Of a stretch of DNA of 22,702 nucleotides, positions 8,150-14,882 are shown in pieces. The position numbers and the translations under genes are program-made. The stretch is from Acidobacteriota bacterium (GTDB lineage: Bacteria > Acidobacteriota > Polarisedimenticolia > J045), in contig JAMOQA010000032.1 in the NCBI GenBank assembly GCA_027064265.1, positions 1 through 22,702 on the forward strand, in the 5' to 3' direction. The notes beneath the pieces are model-generated. The model was not told the origin of the DNA. It saw only the letters and a list, made by a program, of their open reading frames with translations, and made no database searches. How positions within the stretch are numbered: position 1 is the first letter of the stretch; every line of letters begins with the position of its first letter.

Positions 8150-8226
8150 TGGTACAGCCGCTGGGATTTGAACCCAGGACCTCCTGATCCACAGTCAGGC
8201 GCTCTTGCCAGCTGAGCTACGGCTGC
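8150..8226 (-). tRNA. tRNA-His (GUG anticodon), without encoded G-1, A73 discriminator
   Basis: A complete 77-nt cloverleaf read on the minus strand: acceptor GCAGCCG / CGGCTGT, D stem GCTC/GAGC, anticodon stem CCTGA/TCAGG with loop CTGTGGA (anticodon GTG, histidine), five-base variable loop, T stem CTGGG/CCCAG with loop TTCAAAT, and an encoded CCA. Nearly all bacterial tRNA-His species have an extra G at -1 opposite C73. Here -1 is encoded as T, the discriminator is A73 and the first pair is G1-U72. It lies upstream of hisS on the same strand and is probably co-transcribed with it. Confidence 0.95.
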
Positions 8227-8237
8227 ACGCGCGGCGC

Positions 8238-8243
8238 ATTCTA
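8238..8243 (-). promoter_or_regulatory. Candidate -10 element for tRNA-His/hisS
   Basis: TAGAAT on the minus strand, one mismatch from TATAAT, 11 nt upstream of the tRNA 5' end, which suits initiation just before the mature tRNA. No recognisable -35. It is the only good promoter candidate visible upstream of both the tRNA and hisS. Confidence 0.45.
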
Positions 8244-8284
8244 CGGGAAGGTCGGCGGGCGCGCATCCCCGCCGCCGGCGGGGG

Positions 8285-8290
8285 TAGTCT
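8285..8290 (+). promoter_or_regulatory. Candidate -10 element for the sirtuin gene
   Basis: TAGTCT on the plus strand, 19 nt upstream of the ATG at 8310, leaving room only for the GGAGG ribosome site. It lies back to back with the tRNA-His element about 45 bp away. Confidence 0.35.
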
Positions 8291-8309
8291 CTTCGGTGGA
8301 GGTGTTCCG

Positions 8310-9074
8310 ATGACGGTGCCGAGCCGGGTGGGCGACCCGGATGCCCTCGCGCGTGCCGCGGAGATCCTGCGCGGGGCCCGCCGGGCGATCGCGTTCACGG
8401 GGGCGGGGATCTCCGTGGAGAGCGGCATTCCTCCCTTCCGGGGGCCGGACGGCCTGTGGTCCCGGGTGAACCCGTCCCTCCTCGACATCGACCGGTTTCG
8501 CGCCGAGCCGGAAGCCTGCTGGCCGCTGATCCGGGAGCTCTTCTATCGGCACTTCCGGGAGGCACGTCCGAACGCCGCCCACCGGGCGCTGGCCCGCATG
8601 GAACGGGCCGGCCTCCTCGCCGGCGTGATCACCCAGAACATCGACGACCTCCATCGGCGGGCGGGGAGCCGGCGGGTGATCGAGCTGCACGGGAACTCCC
8701 GGGAGCTGGCCTGCCTCGCCTGCGGGGCCCGGGTCCGGGCCGACGAGACCCTTCTCGAGCGGCTCCCGCCCCGCTGCGCGGGTTGTGGCGGCGTGCTGAA
8801 GCCGGACTTCGTCTTCTTCGGCGAACCCCTTCCCGGGGACGCGATGGCGGCCGCCCTCGCGGAGGCCCGGGAGGCCGACGCGTGGCTCGTCGTCGGCACC
8901 ACCGGGGAGGTCCACCCGGCGGGAAGCCTGCCCGATCTCGCCCGCTCCCACGGGGCCAGGATCGTGGAGGTCAACCTCGCGCCCACCCGCTACACCGGCG
9001 AGGTGACCGACGTCTTCCTCGAGGGGCCCGCCGGGACGGTGGTCCCCGCCCTCGCCGCGGCGCTCGGCACCTGA
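8310..9074 (+). CDS. cobB: Sir2-family NAD-dependent protein deacylase (sirtuin)
   Basis: Removes acyl groups from protein lysines using NAD+, giving nicotinamide and O-acyl-ADP-ribose; cytoplasmic. The 254 residues match the bacterial catalytic core. The NAD-binding loop reads GAGISVESGIPPFRG, followed by the TQNIDDLH motif and the catalytic histidine H127 in IELHGN. The structural zinc ligands are C135, C138, C156 and C159. The ATG at 8310 has GGAGG seven bases upstream. The tRNA-His/hisS unit diverges from it, and the AsmA gene follows after 77 nt with its own apparent promoter, so an operon is doubtful. Substrates cannot be predicted, although sirtuins of this type often act on acyl-CoA synthetases. 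Confidence 0.94.
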   Translation: MTVPSRVGDPDALARAAEILRGARRAIAFTGAGISVESGIPPFRGPDGLWSRVNPSLLDIDRFRAEPEACWPLIRELFYRHFREARPNAAHRALARMERAGLLAGVITQNIDDLHRRAGSRRVIELHGNSRELACLACGARVRADETLLERLPPRCAGCGGVLKPDFVFFGEPLPGDAMAAALAEAREADAWLVVGTTGEVHPAGSLPDLARSHGARIVEVNLAPTRYTGEVTDVFLEGPAGTVVPALAAALGT

Positions 9075-9102
9075 GTCCGGGGGCGGGAACGCCGGGCCGC
9101 CC

Positions 9103-9108
9103 TATGAT
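9103..9108 (+). promoter_or_regulatory. Candidate -10 element for the AsmA-family gene
   Basis: TATGAT, one mismatch from consensus, 43 nt upstream of the ATG at 9152 in otherwise GC-rich sequence. No -35 is recognised. Confidence 0.4.
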
Positions 9109-9151
9109 GATGGAAGGGGGCGGAACCGACGGACCGTCCCGGGAGGAGCCG

Positions 9152-11161
9152 ATGACGCGCGGACGGAAGATCCTGCTCGGCCTGGTCGTCCTGGTGGTCG
9201 TGATCGCGGTGGCGGGGATGGTGGTGCTGCCCCGCCTCCTCGACCTGGAGCGCTACCGGCCCCGCCTCGAGGCCCTGGCCCGGGAGAAGCTGGGCTGGCC
9301 GGTGGAGCTCGGCGAGATCGGCGTTTCCCTCCGGGGCGGGCCCGCGGTTGTCCTGGGGCCGGTCGTCGTCCACGACCCGGGGGACCGGACGCGGATCGAG
9401 ATCGAGCGGATCGCGGCCCGGGCGGAGTTCTTCCCGCTCCTCCGCGGCCGCCTGGTCGTGCGGAGCATCGACGTCCTCCGCCCGTCGGTCGTCCTGGCCC
9501 GGGCCGAGGAAGGATTCGTGCTGCCGGCGCTGGCGGCGGGGGCGGAACCCGCCACGGGCCCGGTGAAGGCGGAGGGGCCCGGGTACGACATCCAGGTGGA
9601 CGAGATCCGGGTCAAGGGCGGGTCGCTCGCGATCCGGGAGGCGGGGGCGGATCTCCTGCGCCTCGAGGAGATCTCCGCGGTGGTCACCCCGGCGACCCGG
9701 CGCCTGTGGGGAACGGCTCTCCTCCATGGCGACCGGGGACGGCTGGACTGGCTGGGGGCCCTCGGCGACGACGTCACGCTGGAGTTGAGGGACGTGGCCA
9801 CCGAGGCGCTCCACCCGTTCCTCGGCCCGGACCTGGTCCACGGCGAGGGGAAGCTCTCCGGGGAGGTGACCATCACGCCGGACCTGGTCGTCCGGGGTGT
9901 CCTGCACGGCCGGGGAATCCTGCTCCTGGCCGGGGAGACTCCCCTCGACCAGGTGGACGTGGAGTTCGAGCTGGCGAAGGCGGGCGAGGCCCTCGCCCTC
10001 GACCGGCTCCGGGTGACGGCGGGCGGCTTCGTCCTCCGGGGGACCGGTCCGCTGCTCCCGGCGACCGAGCTCGGCCTCGAGGCCGTGGACGTCCCCCTGG
10101 CCGACGCCCTCCGGGTGGCCCGGGCCGCGTTCCCGCTCCCGATCGAGGTCGAGCCTCCCGGCGTCGTCCGGCTGGGGGTGACGGTGCGGCGCCCCGAGGG
10201 AGGGGACCTTTCCTGGGCCGCGGAGGGGCGGGCCACCGCCGCCCGGGTCCGGGTCCACGATCTCCTGCCGCCCCTCGAGGAGGTCGAGGCTCCCTTCCGG
10301 GTCCGCCGGGGGGTGCTGCGGGTCGACCCCCTGGTCGCCCGCGTGGCCGGGGGGAGGTTCCGGGCGCGGGTCGTGCTCGACCCGGTGGCTCCCCCCGGGG
10401 AGCTGACGGTCAGGGGCCGCGCGGTCGGGGTGAACCTGGCGGGTCTCGCGGCCCTCGTCTCGCCGACGGCGGCGAAGGGGATCTCGGGCCGGGCGGACCT
10501 GGACGTGGACATCGGCCTCGACCTCTCCCGGGAGACCCTGGACCTCGCCGCCCTGCGCGGGGGGATCACCGTGACCGGGAAGGAATGGGGCCTGCCCGGG
10601 TGGAACCTGGAGGAGAGCCTCCTCGCGCGGTTCGCCGGGGCGGATGGCGGGGCCCTCGGCGAACTGGCGGGCGTCCCGGGGGGCGCGAAGTCCCTCGGGA
10701 CCGGCGGCAGCGCGGGGAAGGTCGAGGGCGCCGGGACCCGGGTCGTCGTCGACCGGGCGTCCCTGCGGCTCGCCCTGGGCGGTTCCCGCTGGAAGATCCC
10801 CGCCTTCGAGCTGGCGGCCGGGGACCTGTCGGCGTCGGGGAAGGGCGTCCTCGAGCCGGTGGCGGGGAAGGTGAGCCTGGATCTCTCGCTGCAGGTGGCC
10901 CGGAAGCGGGCGAAGGAGCTGGTCGCGAAGTGGCCGTGGCTGAAGCCCCTCAAGCAGCGGGGAGGCCCCCTGGTGATCCCGTTGCGCGTCGAGGGGCCCC
11001 TCTTCGCCCCTTCCTTCGCGCCGGACCTCGGGAAGGCCCTCGGCGAGGGCAGGAAGAAGGAACTCGAGGAGAAGCTGAGGCGGAAGCTCGAGAAGAAGCT
11101 CGGGAAGCACCAGGAACTGAAGGGCGTTCTCGACGGCCTCCTCGGTGGAAGGGGTGACTGA
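9152..11161 (+). CDS. AsmA-family inner-membrane-anchored periplasmic protein
   Basis: Probably a bridge-like protein involved in lipid or outer-membrane homeostasis, as proposed for AsmA/TamB/YhdP relatives. Of 669 residues, ~7-30 form one hydrophobic anchor, followed directly by the LLDLERYRPRLEALAREKLGWPVELGEI segment at the place where AsmA proteins carry their conserved N-terminal motif. The rest is a long run of amphipathic beta-strands with repeated GxL and VRGxG patterns. The last ~45 residues are a Lys/Glu-rich, probably coiled helix. The ATG at 9152 is preceded by GGGAGGAG. The downstream DUF2752 gene begins inside its last codons. Presence of the family implies a diderm envelope. 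The exact transport or assembly role is not readable from sequence. Confidence 0.85.
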   Translation: MTRGRKILLGLVVLVVVIAVAGMVVLPRLLDLERYRPRLEALAREKLGWPVELGEIGVSLRGGPAVVLGPVVVHDPGDRTRIEIERIAARAEFFPLLRGRLVVRSIDVLRPSVVLARAEEGFVLPALAAGAEPATGPVKAEGPGYDIQVDEIRVKGGSLAIREAGADLLRLEEISAVVTPATRRLWGTALLHGDRGRLDWLGALGDDVTLELRDVATEALHPFLGPDLVHGEGKLSGEVTITPDLVVRGVLHGRGILLLAGETPLDQVDVEFELAKAGEALALDRLRVTAGGFVLRGTGPLLPATELGLEAVDVPLADALRVARAAFPLPIEVEPPGVVRLGVTVRRPEGGDLSWAAEGRATAARVRVHDLLPPLEEVEAPFRVRRGVLRVDPLVARVAGGRFRARVVLDPVAPPGELTVRGRAVGVNLAGLAALVSPTAAKGISGRADLDVDIGLDLSRETLDLAALRGGITVTGKEWGLPGWNLEESLLARFAGADGGALGELAGVPGGAKSLGTGGSAGKVEGAGTRVVVDRASLRLALGGSRWKIPAFELAAGDLSASGKGVLEPVAGKVSLDLSLQVARKRAKELVAKWPWLKPLKQRGGPLVIPLRVEGPLFAPSFAPDLGKALGEGRKKELEEKLRRKLEKKLGKHQELKGVLDGLLGGRGD

Positions 11162-11642
11162 CGGGGTGACCGGGAATCGGCGTTTCCCGGGGCCGCTGCG
11201 GGTCCGCCGCCTCGGCCCCCTGGTGCTGCGCGCCTACCCTCCCGAACACCCCACCGCCGACCTCGAGGTGGCGATCACGATCGTCGGTCTCGCCGCCATC
11301 CTGGCCGGGGTGCTCCTGCCCCTCGACACCCTGGCCGGGCTGCTGCCCCCGTGCCGTTTCCACCAGCTGACGGGCCGCCCGTGCCTCACCTGCGGCACGA
11401 CCCGCCTGCTCCTGGCGCTCGCGCACGGGCACCTCCTCGAGGCGATCGCCTGGAACCCGCTGGTGGCGGTGGCCGTCCTCGTGTTCCTCGGCCTCGTGCC
11501 CGTGGCGGCCGTCCAGTGGATCTTCCGGCTTCCCCGGTGGCGGGTCGGGTTCGCCTCGGCCCGGGCACGCTGGATCGCCGCCGCCCTGGTCGTCCTGCTG
11601 CTTGCCCTGGACTGGTTCTACGTGACCTGGCGCGGTACCTGA
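11145..11642 (+). CDS. DUF2752 small membrane protein
   Basis: Predicted 165-residue membrane protein with three hydrophobic segments: ~44-65, one around 105-125, and a C-terminal one at ~143-160. Between the first two is the DUF2752 signature, cysteine pair plus Thr/Arg (RPCLTCGTTRLLLALAHGH). The conserved cysteines suggest metal binding or a disulfide, but no function is established for the family. The start is uncertain: in-frame GTG codons occur at 11145, 11154 and 11166, all overlapping or touching the AsmA stop, and only the last has a GGAAGG at a usable distance. Coupling to AsmA is likely. Its 3' end overlaps the convergent unknown gene by 25 bp. Confidence 0.75.
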   Translation: MEGVTDGVTGNRRFPGPLRVRRLGPLVLRAYPPEHPTADLEVAITIVGLAAILAGVLLPLDTLAGLLPPCRFHQLTGRPCLTCGTTRLLLALAHGHLLEAIAWNPLVAVAVLVFLGLVPVAAVQWIFRLPRWRVGFASARARWIAAALVVLLLALDWFYVTWRGT

Positions 11643-12271
11643 GCGGCCGCCGCCGGCGGCGCGAGTCGGCTGGCGGGCGCGGTCAGGAGGAAGTCCCGCG
11701 CCGCGGCGGGCAGGTCCTCTCCCGGCTGCCAGGTACCGAGGGCGACCGACCGCGCCCCGGGAATCCGGATCCGCCAGGAGGCGAGCACCGCCTCGATCGG
11801 CGCGAACGGCAGGTCCGGTGCGCGGAGCCAGCCGAGCTCGGGCGCCGGGCAGGCTTCCCGCAGGACCAGCAGGAAATCCTCGGCCCGGTGCAGGAGCCCG
11901 GGGCGCACCGGGAGCCAGGCGAGAACCCGGGACGTGGCGGCCAGGCCCCAGCGCAGCTCCGGCCCGTCCCGGGAAGGCACCGGGAGGAACCCGGGCCCGT
12001 CCGCCGGCCACCCCCGGGGACCGGGACCGGGGCGCAGGAGCGGATGAACCGTGCCCGGTTCCCCCGCGGGAAGGGGCACGGCGCGGGCGACCTTCTCCGC
12101 GGCGCGGACGAGCGCGGCGGCTGGCCCGCCGCCGTCCTCGAGGGAAGCGACGAGGCACAGGGCGGGCCGGGCTTCCGGCACCGCTTCCCGTGGGCCGGGT
12201 GCGGGAGCCGGGGAGAGGAAGATGCCGGCCAGCTCCTCGAGGTCCTGGCGATCCCTCTCGGAGAGGTTCAC
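11618..12271 (-). CDS. Unknown protein translationally coupled to ParA-CBM48
   Basis: I do not recognise this 217-residue protein. It has no signal peptide, membrane helix or P-loop. The N-terminal ~20 residues are a charged helix (LSERDRQDLEELAG), then a Pro/Ala linker, then an alpha/beta region with strand-like segments ALCLVAS, RVLAWLPV and ARSVALGTW, and a helical C-terminus. The GTG start at 12271 overlaps the stop of the ParA-CBM48 gene (GTGA), so the two are almost certainly one operon and possibly one functional unit. ParA systems usually need a small partner that stimulates the ATPase or adapts cargo; this gene is the positional candidate, without sequence proof. The reading frame could extend upstream, but that part overlaps ParA and is low-complexity. 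Confidence 0.7.
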   Translation of the reverse strand: MNLSERDRQDLEELAGIFLSPAPAPGPREAVPEARPALCLVASLEDGGGPAAALVRAAEKVARAVPLPAGEPGTVHPLLRPGPGPRGWPADGPGFLPVPSRDGPELRWGLAATSRVLAWLPVRPGLLHRAEDFLLVLREACPAPELGWLRAPDLPFAPIEAVLASWRIRIPGARSVALGTWQPGEDLPAAARDFLLTAPASRLAPPAAAAQVPRQVT

Positions 12272-13407
12272 GGGTGGTCGGGCCGGGGCGCCGGCCGGGC
12301 CGGGCCGGGTTCCCCGGGGAGGGGCGGCGGCACGTCGACCAGGGAGTTCTGGGTGCCCAGGCGGCTCACCCGCACCCGGGGATTCGCCGGGTCGGGAATC
12401 CATTCCCCGTCGAGGATGAACTTGTACTCGTAGGTTCCCGGCGGGACCGGGAGGAACTTCTCCCACGACCCGTCCGCGTTCCGGCGAACTTGCACGCCCG
12501 CGTCAGGCTGCCAGTCGTTGAAGTCCCCCGCGATTCGAATGCGCTCGGGGGGAAGGTCCGGGTGGCCGAACGCCACGCCACCGGGCACGACCCGCAGGCC
12601 GGAGAACGCCGGTGTGGCTGCCCCGAGGTGCTCGGCCCACGCTTCGGTGAGAACGTCGGCCAGGGCCAGGTAGTCCTTCCAGCCGGCGGCCCGGGGGCTG
12701 ATCTCGGCCACCGTGCGGCCCCGTGCCGCGGCCCGCGGGAAGAGGACGCTGCGGCGGATCGTGGGCTCGAGAACCAGGCCGGGGTGTTCGTCCCGGAACC
12801 GGTCGACCAGGACCCGGGCGTGCCAGTCCCGGGCGTTCCAGAGGGTGGCGAACGCCCGGGGCCGGGCCCGGTGGCGGGTGTGCCGTTCGACCAGTTCGAG
12901 GGTGGCGAGGACGCGCTCGACCCCGTGGAGACCGAACGGCGTGGCGTCGAACGGAACGAGGACCTCGTGGGAGGCCGTGATCGCGTTCAGGGTCAGGAGC
13001 CCGAGGTTCGGGGGGCAGTCGAGGAGGACGACGTCCCAGCCCCGGCGCACCTGGGCGAGGTGCTCGGAGAGGCGTTCTTCCTTGCCCGGTACCGTCGCCA
13101 GCCTGATCTCGAGGCCCGCGAGCCCCAGGTTGGCCGGCACCACGTCGAGACCGGGACGGGCCGCCACGATCGCCTGTTCGAGCCCCGGACCGACCCCGGT
13201 GAGGGGCGTGTGCGACAGGATCTCGGACAGGGCGGGGCGGTCCGGCGGCACGCGCACGCCGAGGCCCAGGGTGGCGTGTCCCTGGGCGTCCAGGTCGACC
13301 AGCAGGACGCGCAGTCCCCGCCGGGCGAAGGCCGCCGCCAGGTGGATGGCGGAGGTGGTCTTCCCGCAGCCTCCCTTCTGGTTGGCCAGGGCGACGACGA
13401 TGCTCAC
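12268..13407 (-). CDS. ParA-family ATPase with C-terminal CBM48 (AMPK-beta-type glycogen-binding) domain
   Basis: A 379-residue fusion in one uninterrupted frame. Residues 1-~260 are a ParA/Soj ATPase: deviant Walker A KGGCGKTT (signature K11, catalytic K16), VDLDAQGHATL with D40, and the LLDCPPNLGLL Walker B region. Residues ~285-360 are an E-set carbohydrate-binding domain of the AMPK-beta type: IAGDFNDW (W299), YEYKFILDGEW (K329, W336) and LGTQNSL (L350, T352, N354). These align with W100, K126, W133, L146, T148 and N150, the oligosaccharide contacts of rat AMPK beta1, so binding looks preserved. No ParB gene or parS-like repeat is visible nearby. GTG at 13407 has AGGAGG five bases upstream. 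The role is inferred: positioning a glucan cargo, or coupling partition to carbohydrate status. Confidence 0.9.
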   Translation of the reverse strand: MSIVVALANQKGGCGKTTSAIHLAAAFARRGLRVLLVDLDAQGHATLGLGVRVPPDRPALSEILSHTPLTGVGPGLEQAIVAARPGLDVVPANLGLAGLEIRLATVPGKEERLSEHLAQVRRGWDVVLLDCPPNLGLLTLNAITASHEVLVPFDATPFGLHGVERVLATLELVERHTRHRARPRAFATLWNARDWHARVLVDRFRDEHPGLVLEPTIRRSVLFPRAAARGRTVAEISPRAAGWKDYLALADVLTEAWAEHLGAATPAFSGLRVVPGGVAFGHPDLPPERIRIAGDFNDWQPDAGVQVRRNADGSWEKFLPVPPGTYEYKFILDGEWIPDPANPRVRVSRLGTQNSLVDVPPPLPGEPGPARPAPRPDHP

Positions 13408-13536
13408 GGTTCCCTCCTGGGTCTCCCGGATCGGTGGGGATGGGCCGACGCCGCGGCAGGGACGCGGAAGCAGGCGCCGGAACGGGGGGACGAGCTCTCC
13501 AGGGCCATGGACGGCATGAACGCCCTCCGGATCCGG

Positions 13537-13542
13537 ACGATA
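13537..13542 (-). promoter_or_regulatory. Candidate extended -10 element for the ParA-CBM48 operon
   Basis: TGGTATCGT on the minus strand matches an extended -10 (TGnTATnnT). It lies about 130 nt upstream of the GTG at 13407, implying a leader of roughly 120 nt, longer than elsewhere in this window. No other good candidate lies closer. I see no gene in that leader. Confidence 0.3.
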
Positions 13543-13595
13543 CCAGACGGGTCCCCCGGAGGTCAATGGCGGCGGCGGCTTGCCGCGTGGCGTGC

Positions 13596-13601
13596 CACAA
13601 T
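13596..13601 (+). promoter_or_regulatory. Candidate -10 element for the HAD/NUDIX pair
   Basis: CACAAT on the plus strand, 33 nt upstream of the ATG at 13635, the only AT-rich hexamer near that gene. A TTGCCG lies too close upstream (10 bp) to serve as a standard -35. Confidence 0.25.
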
Positions 13602-13634
13602 CTGCCGGCCGGAACGACGGCCCGGGGAGGCGGG

Positions 13635-14342
13635 ATGGAAACGGCGGCGCTCGATGCCTGCGCGGTCTTCTTCGACGTGGACGGGACCCTCGTGCACCAC
13701 CCCCGGGAGGAGACGGTCTGGCAGGTCCTGAACCGGGTGTTCCTCGGCGACGACGCGCGGAACGAGGAACGCTTCCGGCGGTTCGTCGCCGGGGAACTCG
13801 CCTATGCCGACTGGGTTGCCCTGGACGTGGGCGACTGGATCGAGCGGGGCGTCCGGAAGGACGACATCGTCCGGGTGATCCGCCGGGAACTGGCGCCGGC
13901 GCCGGGTGCCCGGGAGACGATCGTCGAGCTGCACCGCCGCGGGTACCGGCTCGCCGTGATCTCCGGGACGCTCGACGTGGTGATCGAGACGCTCCTTCCC
14001 GGGCTTCCGTTCGACCGGGTGCTGACCAACCGCGTCGAGTTCGGTCCGGACGGCCGGATCACCGGGTGGCGCGCCACCCCGTACGACGTCGACGGGAAGG
14101 GCGAGGCGGTCGAGATGATCGCCCGCGAGATGGGGCTGTCGCCCCGGCGGTGCGCCTTCGTCGGTGACCACTGGAACGATCTCGCAGCCTTCGAGCGGGT
14201 CGGGACGGCGATCGCGTTCCATCCGAAGGACGAGCGGGTGCGGGAGGCGGCGGACCTGGTGATCGAGTCGGGGTCTCTCACCGCCCTGCTGCCGTGGTTC
14301 CCCGCCGCCACCGACTGCCCGCAACGGAGGGAGGAGCGATGA
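13635..14342 (+). CDS. HAD superfamily phosphatase (SerB-like, subfamily IB)
   Basis: Cytoplasmic phosphomonoesterase of 235 residues with all four HAD motifs: FFDVDGTL with nucleophile D14 and acid/base D16, the motif II region in AVISGTLD, the lysine in DGKGEAV, and the metal-binding GDHWNDL. The helical cap after motif I and the ISGT segment resemble phosphoserine phosphatase and related HAD-IB enzymes. The substrate is not certain; phosphoserine, a sugar phosphate or a lipid phosphate are all possible. The ATG at 13635 has GGGGAGG four bases upstream. Its stop overlaps the NUDIX start (ATGA), indicating coupled translation. It diverges from the ParA-CBM48 gene across a 227-nt gap. Confidence 0.88.
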   Translation: METAALDACAVFFDVDGTLVHHPREETVWQVLNRVFLGDDARNEERFRRFVAGELAYADWVALDVGDWIERGVRKDDIVRVIRRELAPAPGARETIVELHRRGYRLAVISGTLDVVIETLLPGLPFDRVLTNRVEFGPDGRITGWRATPYDVDGKGEAVEMIAREMGLSPRRCAFVGDHWNDLAAFERVGTAIAFHPKDERVREAADLVIESGSLTALLPWFPAATDCPQRREER

Positions 14343-14875
14343 GCGGGGAGGAGAATGGACGGGTCGTTTCCTCGGAGCGTGTCTTCGAGGGGAAGCTGAT
14401 CAAGGTCGACCGGGAAGAGGTGATCCTCCCGGGCGGGAAGCGGGCGGTCCTCGAGACGATCCGACACCCGGGTGCGGCGGCCGTGCTGCCGTTCCTCCCG
14501 GACGGACGGGTCGTGCTGATCCGGCAGTTCCGCCACGCCGCGGGCGGGTTCATCGTCGAGGTCCCGGCGGGAAAGCTCGACCCCGGGGAGCCGCCGGAGA
14601 CCTGCGCCCTCCGGGAGGTCGAGGAGGAAACCGGCTGGCGGGCGGAGCAGCTGGTCTCCCTCGGTTCGATCCTGACGACTCCCGGGTTCACCGACGAGGT
14701 GATCTGGCTGTACGAGGCCCACGGGCTCGCGGGAGGCCGCCGCCAGCTCGACCCGGACGAGGTGATCGAGGTCCTCGAGGTCCCGTTCGAGGAAGCGGTC
14801 GCGATGGTCGTCGGGGGGGAGATCCGCGACGCGAAGTCGGTGGCGACGATCCTGCTCGCCGGGGCACGGCGCTGA
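14339..14875 (+). CDS. NUDIX hydrolase, ADP-ribose pyrophosphatase-like
   Basis: Hydrolyses a nucleoside diphosphate linked to another group, most likely ADP-ribose, to AMP and ribose 5-phosphate. The 178-residue protein carries a perfect NUDIX box in the G-x5-E-x7-REVEEETGW arrangement (residues ~79-101), preceded by QFRHAAGGFIVEVPAG and followed by TTPGFTDEVIWLYEA, both typical of the ADP-ribose/NudF group rather than MutT. The start overlaps the HAD stop by four bases with GGAGGGAGGAG upstream. A phosphatase and an ADP-ribose hydrolase together would suit nucleotide-sugar salvage, which is inference. The sirtuin about 5 kb away makes ADP-ribose, but nothing links the two operons. It converges on the symporter gene with seven bases between stops. 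Confidence 0.9.
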   Translation: MSGEENGRVVSSERVFEGKLIKVDREEVILPGGKRAVLETIRHPGAAAVLPFLPDGRVVLIRQFRHAAGGFIVEVPAGKLDPGEPPETCALREVEEETGWRAEQLVSLGSILTTPGFTDEVIWLYEAHGLAGGRRQLDPDEVIEVLEVPFEEAVAMVVGGEIRDAKSVATILLAGARR

Positions 14876-14882
14876 CGGCCGG

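Noticed and set aside
8150..8226. tRNA gene as an integration site for a mobile element
   Set aside because: I found no integrase gene and noticed no direct repeat of the tRNA 3' end; the neighbours are ordinary chromosomal genes.
8990..11110. Minus-strand frame of about 700 codons opposite the AsmA gene
   Set aside because: The plus-strand frame has a ribosome site, membrane anchor and AsmA features; the antisense product is Pro/Arg/Glu-rich without structure.
13408..13634. Search for parS-like repeats or a ParB gene near the ParA-CBM48 gene
   Set aside because: The 227-nt divergent gap has no repeated 14-16 bp palindromes that I can see and no coding frame with ParB features, so a classical plasmid or chromosome partition locus is unlikely.
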